A DNA stretch of 64,000 nucleotides from Meiothermus sp. CFH 77666. GTDB lineage: Bacteria > Deinococcota > Deinococci > Deinococcales > Thermaceae. Position 1 is the stretch's first letter, and every line of letters begins with the position of its first letter. Positions 1 to 10,202 of this stretch are shown piece by piece. The notes beneath the pieces were generated by a model. The model did not search any database and was not told where the DNA came from. It saw only the letters and a program-made list of their open reading frames with translations. The DNA lies in the NCBI RefSeq assembly GCF_017497985.1, contig NZ_JAGDFV010000013.1:26940-90939 (forward strand), given 5' to 3'. The position numbers and the translations under genes were made by a program.

Positions 1-310
1 CCCAAACCGATTGCCTGAGGTTGTTTGTGCCTATTGTGGGATTGTGAAAGTTCGTTTTCACAACCCCCAGGGTCGGGGCCCGGTATGCGCGATTCGTGCA
101 GGGTGATGTAACCTAAGCGTCAGAGACCTGCGCGAACCCCAAGCAAGTGCCAAAACCCAGGGGGGTTCGCGCAAGCCGAGAAATCGGCTAGGGGACATTG
201 AAAACCCGTTTTCCCCCCACCCTCCGCCACCCTGCGTCGGAACCCTTTTTGGGGGGGTTCGCGCAAAACCCCCCTTGAGCCGCGTCCAGCACGCACGCTA
301 AAATGGGGCC
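1..310 (+). promoter_or_regulatory. CRISPR leader region
   Basis: This is the non-coding stretch before the first repeat. It is taken as the leader because repeats decay at the opposite end of the array and the repeats end in ATTGAAAC, the usual 5' crRNA tag when read on the plus strand. It contains a perfect 11-bp inverted repeat, GCGCGAACCCC at 130-140 and GGGGTTCGCGC at 162-172. A third copy of the same motif, GGGGTTCGCGCAA, lies at 254-266, 45 bases before repeat 1. A separate hairpin of the form TTGTGAAA-loop-TTTTCACAA lies near 44-62. No cas gene is visible; cas genes may lie left of the window or elsewhere. Confidence 0.7.
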
Positions 311-3300
311 GTTGCACTCGGGCGAAAGCTCGAGTGAGGATTGAAACATCACCGCCGCTGACACGTACCCCTCGAAGGTCGGGGTTGCACTCGGGCGAAA
401 GCTCGAGTGAGGATTGAAACAGGAGCAGGCGTGCCCACGAGGGGAGCGCCTTTGCGTTGCACTCGGGCGAAAGCTCGAGTGAGGATTGAAACCCTGCAGC
501 CTGGCGAGAATCTGGTGGAACTTGTCCAGTTGCACTCGGGCGAAAGCTCGAGTGAGGATTGAAACCAAACCGGGTGCTTTCTCAGCCACACGGGTATGGG
601 GTTGCACTCGGGCGAAAGCTCGAGTGAGGATTGAAACTGGCATCGGTGGGACTTGAGTCCCGATAGGCAATCTGTTGCACTCGGGCGAAAGCTCGAGTGA
701 GGATTGAAACTTCGAGCTCTGCTAAGGGCAGCGTCAGCCGTGCCCTCGTTGCACTCGGGCGAAAGCTCGAGTGAGGATTGAAACGGCGACTCTCATGAGC
801 CCCAAATGAGAAATCCCAGGTTGCACTCGGGCGAAAGCTCGAGTGAGGATTGAAACAGGGCCCATCCCTGGGCCATAGGCAGATCAGAGCCCGTTGCACT
901 CGGGCGAAAGCTCGAGTGAGGATTGAAACAATGGCCGGATTTTGGTGTCAATGGCGTACCGGATGTTGCACTCGGGCGAAAGCTCGAGTGAGGATTGAAA
1001 CCTCCCGGCACAAGAGAACCATTTGATAGTCCACCGGTTGCACTCGGGCGAAAGCTCGAGTGAGGATTGAAACGGGGTTGCCCCCCAACCACACGTAGGC
1101 TAGCACAACGTTGCACTCGGGCGAAAGCTCGAGTGAGGATTGAAACCAAGATACATCGCTTGTCTCCTTTTCCACCGTGATGTTGCACTCGGGCGAAAGC
1201 TCGAGTGAGGATTGAAACTCTCACTCGGAGTAAGCCTGAGCGCATTCAAGCGGTTGCACTCGGGCGAAAGCTCGAGTGAGGATTGAAACACGCTGCAGCC
1301 CCCGCTGCACTAGCAGCGCCATGTTGCACTCGGGCGAAAGCTCGAGTGAGGATTGAAACCTTGCTGGAGCACCTGTAGGCGCGCCAAGATTTGGTGGTTG
1401 CACTCGGGCGAAAGCTCGAGTGAGGATTGAAACCACCCTGCACACCAGCGCTTGACGCTTGACCCGAGTTGCACTCGGGCGAAAGCTCGAGTGAGGATTG
1501 AAACTCCTCCTTGCCCTGGATTGCCCGCCAGGGCTCGGGTTGCACTCGGGCGAAAGCTCGAGTGAGGATTGAAACGGGGAGAAGGCCGCTTGTGAGGGCG
1601 AATCGCCCTCGTTGCACTCGGGCGAAAGCTCGAGTGAGGATTGAAACTTCAACCTGGCAGGGTATACCGTTAGCGTCAAGCGTTGCACTCGGGCGAAAGC
1701 TCGAGTGAGGATTGAAACATCTATCCCGGCTATCATTATCCCAGGCTTGCCGGCCGTTGCACTCGGGCGAAAGCTCGAGTGAGGATTGAAACACGGAGAT
1801 GTGTTCGGGCTTGTCGCCGGGCTTGGCCGTAGGTTGCACTCGGGCGAAAGCTCGAGTGAGGATTGAAACTTGGGGGAAAATCCTTGAACACCGGAAGCTC
1901 GCCATCTGTTGCACTCGGGCGAAAGCTCGAGTGAGGATTGAAACATCGTGGGAATTTCGGATCCTACGAAGCCGCATTGGTTGCACTCGGGCGAAAGCTC
2001 GAGTGAGGATTGAAACGCTGGGACGAAGCGCGCTGGGCGGAATTTTTCGCTCGTTGCACTCGGGCGAAAGCTCGAGTGAGGATTGAAACCGTTACATGTA
2101 GCGTTGTTCATGCGTAGCTAGCGTGTTGCACTCGGGCGAAAGCTCGAGTGAGGATTGAAACTAGAGGGCGGATTTTTGCCTCTAGAGCGTACTTTATGTT
2201 GCACTCGGGCGAAAGCTCGAGTGAGGATTGAAACGGCGACTCTCATGAGCCCCAAATGAGAAATCCCAGTTGCACTCGGGCGAAAGCTCGAGTGAGGATT
2301 GAAACTGTATTTCCGCCGCCAGCCGACAATGTGGGCATCGTTGCACTCGGGCGAAAGCTCGAGTGAGGATTGAAACTTTATAACTTTAGCCTATATCCCA
2401 CTCTATAAGCCGCTCAGGTTGCACTCGGGCGAAAGCTCGAGTGAGGATTGAAACTTTGTCGGGCCGAGCGAAAAATTCCGCCCAGCGCGCGTTGCACTCG
2501 GGCGAAAGCTCGAGTGAGGATTGAAACGGGCGGCATGTGTCCCAGCGATTCTCATAATCGCTGGTTGCACTCGGGCGAAAGCTCGAGTGAGGATTGAAAC
2601 GGTTCATTCGCTCACGCATGACAGTCAGTTCCTCAAGTTGCACTCGGGCGAAAGCTCGAGTGAGGATTGAAACTGATTCTGGTGTCAAGGCCAACAGAAG
2701 ATTCAAGGGTTGCACTCGGGCGAAAGCTCGAGTGAGGATTGAAACGCCAGATTGGGCAGCGCTTCATGCCCACCTACGTTGCACTCGGGCGAAAGCTCGA
2801 GTGAGGATTGAAACTTTATGCGCCGCATCCACCAAAGCAAGCAAGTCCTCGTTGCACTCGGGCGAAAGCTCGAGTGAGGATTGAAACATGCTCGATGACC
2901 TCCGCGATGACTTCGCGCACAAGTTGCACTCGGGCGAAAGCTCGAGTGAGGATTGAAACGGCGGGGACGCGGAGGTCATGCTCGATGACCTCCGCGAGTT
3001 GCACTCGGGCGAAAGCTCGAGTGAGGATTGAAACCCAGGGTTCCGTACCTGAACGTGTCCATGTACGGGGTTGCACTCGGGCGAAAGCTCGAGTGAGGAT
3101 TGAAACCGATAATACAGAAGGGGGATACCAGGGCGGAAGCGTTGCACTCGGGCGAAAGCTCGAGTGAGGATTGAAACGGCTTGGAGACGGGCTTGTCCGC
3201 CGTAGGCTTGGTTGCACTCGGGCGAAAGCTCGAGTGAGGATTGAAACTTCACGAAAGCCACCCGGCAGGTCGAGCAATGCTTCGTTGCACTCGGGCGAAA

Positions 3301-6076
3301 GCTCGAGTGAGGATTGAAACGCTGTACCTCCTTCCTTTCTCCTGACTCTCCTTCTCGGTTGCACTCGGGCGAAAGCTCGAGTGAGGATTGAAACCTCCTC
3401 CTTCGCGGCAAGGAAGGCGAACAGCTTGTCGTTGCACTCGGGCGAAAGCTCGAGTGAGGATTGAAACGGGTAATTCGCACCCGTTCCTGGGGGGTTGCCA
3501 ATGTTGCACTCGGGCGAAAGCTCGAGTGAGGATTGAAACATAGACTGATAGCAGACATCCCCTTCGGGGAAGTTGCACTCGGGCGAAAGCTCGAGTGAGG
3601 ATTGAAACATGCAAAATGAGCATGATTGCTCCGTGGAGTGATGGGTTGCACTCGGGCGAAAGCTCGAGTGAGGATTGAAACCGCCAGGGCAGCACGGTCA
3701 AAACCTACCTGAAGGGTTGCACTCGGGCGAAAGCTCGAGTGAGGATTGAAACGCTGGGCTGGATTGGGTATGCACGTACTCTCCGCCGTTGCACTCGGGC
3801 GAAAGCTCGAGTGAGGATTGAAACGTTGCAGTAATTGATTGCGAGCGGGATGCCCGCAATGTTGCACTCGGGCGAAAGCTCGAGTGAGGATTGAAACGCT
3901 GAGGTCGTGCATGACCTCGCGTACAACCTCCGCGTTGCACTCGGGCGAAAGCTCGAGTGAGGATTGAAACGCCGGAATCCCGGCAAACTTGGACAAATGC
4001 CGGGGTTGCACTCGGGCGAAAGCTCGAGTGAGGATTGAAACGCCGATCTGGATACCCTCCTGGAATATACGGTCTTGTGTTGCACTCGGGCGAAAGCTCG
4101 AGTGAGGATTGAAACAGATACGTCTCCACCTCTCCCGGAGTTGGGAGTGGCGTTGCACTCGGGCGAAAGCTCGAGTGAGGATTGAAACTGCGCGCGCTGC
4201 TGGAAAAGGAGCGAGGGATGTGGATGGTTGCACTCGGGCGAAAGCTCGAGTGAGGATTGAAACCTTTATCTGGGGTACGCTCAGGCTGGGAACTTCCCGT
4301 TGCACTCGGGCGAAAGCTCGAGTGAGGATTGAAACCTATATGGAGCTTGGAAGCCAAGCTTTTCCAGAGCGTTGCACTCGGGCGAAAGCTCGAGTGAGGA
4401 TTGAAACCAGGTACTTTTTCTCATAAACCTCCTGTGCTGCTTGTTGCACTCGGGCGAAAGCTCGAGTGAGGATTGAAACAACGACATCATGCTGATAAGT
4501 CCAAGCGAGATAACCGGTTGCACTCGGGCGAAAGCTCGAGTGAGGATTGAAACGCCGGGTTGGGGTGCGACTGGGCCCTGGCTCCAGTCGGTTGCACTCG
4601 GGCGAAAGCTCGAGTGAGGATTGAAACGCCGTAGCTATCGAAATACTCCTCGACAGCCCTTGTTGCACTCGGGCGAAAGCTCGAGTGAGGATTGAAACGG
4701 CGTCCAAAGCGTAGCGGATTTGGGGTACGCTCATGTTGCACTCGGGCGAAAGCTCGAGTGAGGATTGAAACTGAGGCTACCAAGCCCGCCAAGTCTGAGG
4801 CTACCAAGGTTGCACTCGGGCGAAAGCTCGAGTGAGGATTGAAACCGCTACCAAGCCCACCAAGTCTGAGGCTGCCAAGCGTTGCACTCGGGCGAAAGCT
4901 CGAGTGAGGATTGAAACCAACGAGGGTCGTGCGGGGTTGCACCAACCGGTTATGTTGCACTCGGGCGAAAGCTCGAGTGAGGATTGAAACAGCAAATGCC
5001 AGCCCCATTGACAAAATGGGGGCGTTGCACTCGGGCGAAAGCTCGAGTGAGGATTGAAACACGAGGAGGTGAGAAAGGAGAAGGGAGGCATGAAGGGTTG
5101 CACTCGGGCGAAAGCTCGAGTGAGGATTGAAACCCAACCCGAAGATAGCGGCCCATCTGAGCCACCAGGTTGCACTCGGGCGAAAGCTCGAGTGAGGATT
5201 GAAACGTAAAGCCGCCAAGACCTCAGCAAGAGTCTCCGCGGTTGCACTCGGGCGAAAGCTCGAGTGAGGATTGAAACAGGTCGTGGCTGAGGTTGTACGT
5301 GAGGTCGTGGCTGTTGCACTCGGGCGAAAGCTCGAGTGAGGATTGAAACTCTCGCGGGATGGCAATAGCTTACCATGCCTCCAGGTTGCACTCGGGCGAA
5401 AGCTCGAGTGAGGATTGAAACGCGGGCTTGGTGGGCTTGGTAGCGGGCTTGGTGGGCGTTGCACTCGGGCGAAAGCTCGAGTGAGGATTGAAACAGTAGG
5501 GAAACGAGGTGAGGCAAGCATTCCTCCAACGTTGCACTCGGGCGAAAGCTCGAGTGAGGATTGAAACGAGCCCCAAAACGAGGCCGGGGATGGTGGTGCG
5601 GGTTGCACTCGGGCGAAAGCTCGAGTGAGGATTGAAACACATCCTGGTCAACGATGGGGGTCGGAGCAAACTCACGTTGCACTCGGGCGAAAGCTCGAGT
5701 GAGGATTGAAACGACGGTGCATCGTTTGTGGTGGGGGCGCTGCCCTTTGTTGCACTCGGGCGAAAGCTCGAGTGAGGATTGAAACTCGTTGCCGAAATAA
5801 GTTTACCCCGGCTATCCGCCGGGTTGCACTCGGGCGAAAGCTCGAGTGAGGATTGAAACCGACCCAGAAAAAAATGTGTGGGTGCGTAAAGGGAGGTTGC
5901 ACTCGGGCGAAAGCTCGAGTGAGGATTGAAACGCTGGAGTTCAAGTTGGATTGAGTATAGCTGTATCGTTGCACTCGGGCGAAAGCTCGAGTGAGGATTG
6001 AAAATGGCCCAGTGAAAACCAAGCGTTCTATGGCTGCGCGTTGCACTCGAGCGAAAGCTCGAGTGAGGATTGAAAG
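311..6076 (+). CRISPR. CRISPR array, 80 repeats and 79 spacers
   Basis: The 37-bp repeat begins GTTGCACTCGGGCGAAAGCT and ends CGAGTGAGGATTGAAAC; the CTCG..CGAG arms can form a hairpin around GAAAG. I placed 80 copies, from 311 to 6040, at a spacing of 69-78 bases, giving spacers of about 32-41 nt. Repeats are essentially invariant except the last two: repeat 79 (5968) ends in A instead of C, and repeat 80 (6040) has G-to-A at position 11 and ends in G. This puts the old end on the right and the leader on the left. The ATTGAAAC 3' end is common in type I-B and type III systems; the subtype cannot be set without cas genes. One spacer is present twice, and several groups of spacers hit related targets (see findings). 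Confidence 0.99.
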
Positions 6077-6731
6077 TTTTGGTATGTATTTGAATCAGCG
6101 TACTATCAACGAATATAACCAGGTCATTTTCTTTGCTCCTGGACATACTCGAGGGAACTTTTTTTACCTTTGAGTTTGATCTGCGGGGGGGCAGGTCTTT
6201 TTTGGGGGTTAGCAGGCTCGAAAACCATGAAATCGCTGGCCCAGGAGGTTGGGTCTGGGCCGTAGACTCTTCTTTTGGACTTTTTAGAGAACGTGCGGTC
6301 CATGTCTTTATGCTACAGTTCATCAATCACTGGATTTCAAACTTGGCTCGGGCAGCAAGGCAAAGCCTACCTATTCCTATCGAGCGAAAGCTAAGGTAAA
6401 GATTGGAACTTGGGCATGAGTCCGAATAACCGCTCCCTTGGACAAGATACTCGTCTCACCTGCGCTGCTCCTGGACATATTCTAGAGACGATTTTGACCC
6501 CGGTTTTAGTTGGATCGGTTTTGGTAAAACCGGTTTGCTGGGTTTGGTAGGCACAATAACGGAAAGTCGTCAGGCCATTTTGTTCTTTTCTTTTTTTTGG
6601 CTTCACGCTTCATGTCCTTATGGTAACTGTTCCACCCTGGCGAAGCTGTATGTGGATTAAGCTTGGAAGCCGGGCTGTTTCTTGAGTATACCCACAGCAG
6701 GCGTTGAGCCTAATGTTGTTTTAGTATGCGA
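6077..6731. repeat. Decayed duplication of array terminus and trailer
   Basis: No convincing gene is present. A degenerate copy of the repeat lies at 6373-6409 and matches about two thirds of the 37 bases, including CGAGCGAAAGCT and the GATTG block. It shares A at position 11 with the variant terminal repeat 80. Downstream, TGCTCCTGGACATA occurs at 6134-6147 and again at 6466-6479, 94 and 93 bases after the starts of repeat 80 and the relic repeat. CATGTC(T/C)TTATG recurs at about 6301 and 6611. The simplest reading is an old tandem duplication of last repeat plus trailer, about 330 bp long. Confidence 0.75.
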
Positions 6732-6926
6732 TTAGGGCTTCGGACGCCTGCCCCTGGGGCTAATCGGCCCGTTGATGGGCTTGTTTGGCTCCACAGTGCC
6801 CTGCCCTACACCAAGGGGAATATAAACACCATCAAGGTACTCGGAAGCTTGTTCATGGGAAACAAAGTGATCTAGAAGCTGTTTAGGATCACTTATAATT
6901 TTTCGCGATTTCTTACCTTTTTCCAT
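6732..6926 (-). CDS. Small hypothetical protein
   Basis: This is a 64-codon open frame in a locally AT-rich stretch, starting MEKGKKSRK, with a basic N-terminus and a Pro/Gly-rich tail. A weak purine-rich AGAAG precedes the ATG. I do not recognise a family. It lies between the decayed array end and lysS, a position where remnants are common, so it may be a fragment or a chance frame. About 220 bases between it and lysS hold nothing I can name. Confidence 0.3.
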   Translation of the reverse strand: MEKGKKSRKIISDPKQLLDHFVSHEQASEYLDGVYIPLGVGQGTVEPNKPINGPISPRGRRPKP

Positions 6927-7151
6927 TGCTTCTACAATTGCATTCTATCAAGCGTTTAAATCAGCCTTTTTTCCATTAAGATATAGCAAGGTTGATAAAA
7001 AATCTTGTAAAATGCTTTTGACAACTGCGGTGGGCTCGGACTCCCAATACCGCACGCGACTCTCCTGCGACCGAGCGCAGAGAGATGCCTTTTGATTTCA
7101 GGTTGCAAAGCCAGAGCCCGAACTCGTGCTGAGTTTGGAGGCTCTTCAATT

Positions 7152-8660
7152 CTAATCTTCTTCCGTACTTTCGTCGGGTTTTTCCGCTTCTTTGCGCGGC
7201 TTCAGGAGCGGGAACAGGATTACATCGCGGATGCTCTCCTGGTTGGTAAGCACCATGGCCAGCCGGTCTATGCCCAGGCCCATCCCGGCGGCGGGGGGCA
7301 TGCCGTACTCGAGGGCCAGCAAAAAGTCTTCGTCAATTTCGGGCTCCTCGTCGTCGCCGGCCTCGCGGCGTTTGGCCTGCTCTTCGAAGCGGGCGCGCTG
7401 GTCGAGGGCGTCGTTTAGCTCGGAGTAGATGGGCGAAATCTCAAAACCGGCCACAAACAAATCGGCCCGTTCGGTCAGGTTGGGCTTGCTGGGGTCGCGG
7501 TGGCGTTTGACCAGGGGGCTTATGGCCAGGGGCACGTCCAGCACGTAGGTGGGCTGGATCAGGGTGGGCTCCACGTAGTGCCCGAACAGCTTGTCCAGCA
7601 GCTTGTAGCTGGGTACGCTGCGGAGTTCGGGGTGATGGACATCAGCCCAGGCCCGCAGGCGCTCGAGGTCGGTGGGGTCGAAGTCCAGGCCCGCTTTTTC
7701 TTTGAGGGTAGCGGTAAAGTCTATGCGGCGGAAGGGCTTGGCAAAGTTAATCAGGTGCTCGCCGTAGGGCACCTCGGTGGTGCCGAACAGGTGCTGCACC
7801 AGCCCCGAGAGCAGGTCTTCGATCAGGGCCATCATGTCGTGGTAGTCGGCGTAGGCCCAGTAGGCTTCCAGCATGGTGAACTCGGGGTTGTGTTTGACCG
7901 AGATGCCTTCGTTGCGGTAGTTGCGGCCAATCTCGAAGACCTTTTCAAAACCGCCTACCAGCAGCCGCTTTAGGTGCAGCTCGAGGGCTATCCGCAGGTT
8001 GAACTCGTGGTCGAGGGCGTTGTGAAAGGTTTTGAAGGGCTTGGCCTCGGTGCCCCCCGCAATGGCCTGAAGGGTGGGGCCTTCAACTTCCAGAAAGCCC
8101 TGCTGGTCGAAGTAGTTGCGGATGTAGCGCACCATGCGGCTGCGGATGCGAAACACCTCGCGCACCTCGGGGTTCTGGATCAGGTCGAGGTAGCGCTGGC
8201 GGTAGCGGGTTTCGACATCGCGGATGCCGTGCCACTTGTCGGGCAGGGGGTGCAGCGACTTGACCAGGGGGGTAAACTTTTTGACCTTGACCGTGATCTC
8301 GCCGGTCTTGGTGGTGAAGACCGTGCCCTCAATGCCCACAATGTCGCCAATATCCAGTTTTTTGATCAGGTCGTAGTGCTCGGTCAGGTCGCGGGCCAGG
8401 TAAAGCTGAATGCGTCCGCTCTGGTCTTGCAGATGGGCAAAGCTGGCCTTGCCCATGTGCCGGAAGGTCATCAGGCGGCCCGCCACCCGCACGGTCTCGT
8501 CGGGCCACTCTTCCTGGGGCCCGGCTCCGGCGTGGGCGGCTAAAATCTGGGCGGCGTCGTGGGTTTTGGGGAAGCGGTAGGGGAAGCGCTCGAACCCGGC
8601 CTCGACCAGGGCCTCACGGTTGGCCAGGCGTTGTTGGGTCTGTTCACTGTATTCAGGCAT
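7152..8660 (-). CDS. lysS: Lysyl-tRNA synthetase, class II
   Basis: It charges tRNA-Lys with lysine using ATP in the cytoplasm. The 502-residue protein has an N-terminal OB-fold anticodon-binding domain (roughly residues 50-160) and a class II catalytic core. Motif 2 is seen as [20 protein letters not shown] and motif 3 as [13 protein letters not shown]; this fits bacterial LysS at about 500 residues. The open frame extends further upstream, but the start at MPEYSEQTQ is preferred because it matches the family N-terminus and lies just after a plausible promoter (minus-strand TAGACT at 8680-8685). The C-terminus is acidic (KPDESTEED). It follows gfh1 on the same strand but is separated from it by a terminator, so it is probably transcribed on its own. 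Confidence 0.95.
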   Translation of the reverse strand: MPEYSEQTQQRLANREALVEAGFERFPYRFPKTHDAAQILAAHAGAGPQEEWPDETVRVAGRLMTFRHMGKASFAHLQDQSGRIQLYLARDLTEHYDLIKKLDIGDIVGIEGTVFTTKTGEITVKVKKFTPLVKSLHPLPDKWHGIRDVETRYRQRYLDLIQNPEVREVFRIRSRMVRYIRNYFDQQGFLEVEGPTLQAIAGGTEAKPFKTFHNALDHEFNLRIALELHLKRLLVGGFEKVFEIGRNYRNEGISVKHNPEFTMLEAYWAYADYHDMMALIEDLLSGLVQHLFGTTEVPYGEHLINFAKPFRRIDFTATLKEKAGLDFDPTDLERLRAWADVHHPELRSVPSYKLLDKLFGHYVEPTLIQPTYVLDVPLAISPLVKRHRDPSKPNLTERADLFVAGFEISPIYSELNDALDQRARFEEQAKRREAGDDEEPEIDEDFLLALEYGMPPAAGMGLGIDRLAMVLTNQESIRDVILFPLLKPRKEAEKPDESTEED

Positions 8661-8730
8661 AAGTCCATCCAGCGTATAGAGTCTAGGCCCCAGGGCCGAA
8701 GATTGTCGAGGGTTGAGGGCGTCGCATAGC

Positions 8731-8763
8731 AAAAAACGCCTTCGGCGGCTGGCCTCGGGCGTT
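8731..8763 (-). terminator. Rho-independent terminator after gfh1
   Basis: Read on the minus strand, AACGCC pairs with GGCGTT around a GC-rich inner stem and is followed directly by a run of six T (plus-strand A at 8731-8736). It lies between the gfh1 stop and the lysS promoter. Confidence 0.75.
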
Positions 8764-8778
8764 TGGGGGGTGGGGCAG

Positions 8779-9252
8779 CTAGTGCTTGATGGTCTCTACC
8801 TTGAACTCTTTTTTGCCCTTGGGGGTCTCGAGCATCACCTTGGCCCCCACCTTCTGACCCAGCAGGGCCTTGCCCAGGGGGCTCTCGTCGGAGATTTTCA
8901 TGGGGCGCTCGAGGACGCTGGCTTCCGCCGGGGCCACCACCTGCACCTCCATGTGATCGCCTTCCTTGGACTTCAGGCTCACTATGGCCCCCAGGCTGAC
9001 CACGCTCACCTTGTTGCCCTCTTCCTCCATGATTTCGGCGCGGGAGAGGGTGTCGGTCAGGGAGTCTATGCGGGCCTCGATGCGGGCTTTTTCGCGCTTG
9101 GCGTCCTCCAGACCGGAGTCGTCGTAGTCGTCCGAGGACTCCATAAGTTCCTGCAATATACGGGTGGCATCCTGCAAGCGGGCCCGTTCTTGCTCGAGCT
9201 CGGCCACCAGACGTTCATATCCCGATTTGGTTAGTTTAACTTCGCGTGCCAT
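8779..9252 (-). CDS. gfh1: Gfh1, Gre-family transcription inhibitor
   Basis: Gfh1 is a GreA-like protein that enters the RNA polymerase secondary channel and inhibits catalysis, rather than stimulating transcript cleavage as GreA does. The 157-residue product has the N-terminal coiled coil (residues 1-75) and a C-terminal FKBP-like domain. The coiled-coil tip reads [10 protein letters not shown], the four-Asp tip typical of Thermus Gfh1, in place of the two-acid tip of GreA. The N-terminus [15 protein letters not shown] closely resembles T. thermophilus Gfh1 from memory. A good AGGAGG ribosome site sits 5 bases before the ATG. A GreA assignment is the alternative, but the acidic tip argues for Gfh1. 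Confidence 0.85.
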   Translation of the reverse strand: MAREVKLTKSGYERLVAELEQERARLQDATRILQELMESSDDYDDSGLEDAKREKARIEARIDSLTDTLSRAEIMEEEGNKVSVVSLGAIVSLKSKEGDHMEVQVVAPAEASVLERPMKISDESPLGKALLGQKVGAKVMLETPKGKKEFKVETIKH

Positions 9253-9409
9253 CCGGCCTCCTGAAACCTGAGTATCTGCGGCGCATAGTGTGTTGCGCTA
9301 ATCGCTAACGATGCTGCGCCATCGTTCTGAGATTTATATGAGATGGCCTTCCTGAGTCAAGGAAGAGGCCCGGCGCACCTTCTGCCGAGCCTGGTTTTAA
9401 CCCACCTGC

Positions 9410-9775
9410 TCAGGGCAGTATACCCCTTAAGAGGATTTCTCTCAAACGCCCCGGCCTGGACGCCCCCGAGCAGCTTTCGGTGTCGCGGCACAGGGCCACA
9501 TAGCGAAAGTGCCGCTGGTTTTCCCCCACCCCAAAGCGGAAGAACTGCGCCGCCGTGCGGGAGACATGCCGCAAGCAAGCCTCGCAGATGATGGGTGTGG
9601 TGCTGTTGGAGCGCTCGAGGGGTTCCAGCACCAGATGGAGCGGGCTTTCTTCGATGTGTACCCGCCCTTCGCTATCCCGGTAATAAAGCACTTCCCCCGG
9701 AGGCAAGAGCTCCGGGGAAGTTCCAGGGAACAGCTCTAAGATCAGTTCCCGCTCTTCAAAAACTTTTTCCCCCAT
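9410..9775 (-). CDS. Hypothetical Cys-rich (putative zinc-binding) protein
   Basis: The 121-residue protein has an acidic N-terminal half and a C-terminal segment with four cysteines in the pattern ICEACLRHV...ALCRDTESC. This resembles a treble-clef zinc finger of the kind found in some ribosome- or fibronectin-binding-like proteins, but the family is not certain. It is co-oriented with gfh1 and could be its upstream operon partner; 157 bases separate them. Function is unknown. Confidence 0.6.
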   Translation of the reverse strand: MGEKVFEERELILELFPGTSPELLPPGEVLYYRDSEGRVHIEESPLHLVLEPLERSNSTTPIICEACLRHVSRTAAQFFRFGVGENQRHFRYVALCRDTESCSGASRPGRLREILLRGILP

Positions 9776-10177
9776 GTTGAGAGTAGCTTACCACGCCCTC
9801 ACAGAGAGCGTCCAAGGCTTGTCACCTGGCAGGGGGTGTGTCCCTGTTTCAACCAGCCTCAACAACCCCAACTCGCCGTGAAACCCCTCTGGATGCCGAT
9901 CACCATAGCGGCACTGACCTTCCGGCGCAGACCGAGTACCCCTACGGGGGCTTGGATAGAGCTTTGTGCAGCACCCCAAGGGGGATTGACCGTCTGGGTT
10001 CATTGGTTGATTTTGGGACGCACCCTCACCTGGCAGGTGACGTGTAGCCAGTGGCTTGTGGCTTATAGCCTTTGACTTTGGGCCTTCAGCTTTCGGCTCT
10101 AAGCTTCTGTTTTTGCTATCTGCTATAGGCCATCCGCTTTTTGTGAAAACTGTAGCGAGACCTTCTTTCCCAACCTG
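9776..10177. other. Intergenic region with degraded repeat sequence
   Basis: No gene is supported in these 400 bases. The stretch at about 10056-10135 is made of GGCTTATAGC, GCTATCTGC and GCTATAGGCCAT-like words that also make up the palindromic element at 60319-60384, so I read it as a diverged copy of that repeat family. CACCTGGCAGG occurs twice (about 9822 and 10028) in the same region. Confidence 0.45.
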
Positions 10178-10193
10178 TTAGTCAGCCTAATAT
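10178..10193 (+). promoter_or_regulatory. MarR-type operator overlapping a leaderless -10 box
   Basis: TTAG-TCAGC-CTAA (10178-10190) is a perfect interrupted inverted repeat, overlapping the -10 hexamer TAATAT at 10188-10193. The second in-frame ATG of the marR gene lies 9 bases after the hexamer, which fits leaderless transcription. Binding of the MarR product here would block its own operon; autoregulation is inferred. Confidence 0.6.
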
Positions 10194-10202
10194 TTCATGC
10201 GT

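Noticed and set aside
2764..4305. A 513-codon open frame on the minus strand, and many shorter ones, inside the CRISPR array
   Set aside because: The peptides repeat VSILTRAFARVQ, FNPHSSFRPSAT and FQSSLELSPECN, which are the three frames of the 37-bp repeat; spacers only happen to lack stops.
6133..6399. 88-codon plus-strand frame after the array
   Set aside because: It crosses the relic repeat and the duplicated trailer, which explain this DNA; no ribosome site.
7020..7100. Possible tRNA-like or RNA fragment before lysS
   Set aside because: The GC-rich words do not fold into a cloverleaf and no T-loop sequence is present.
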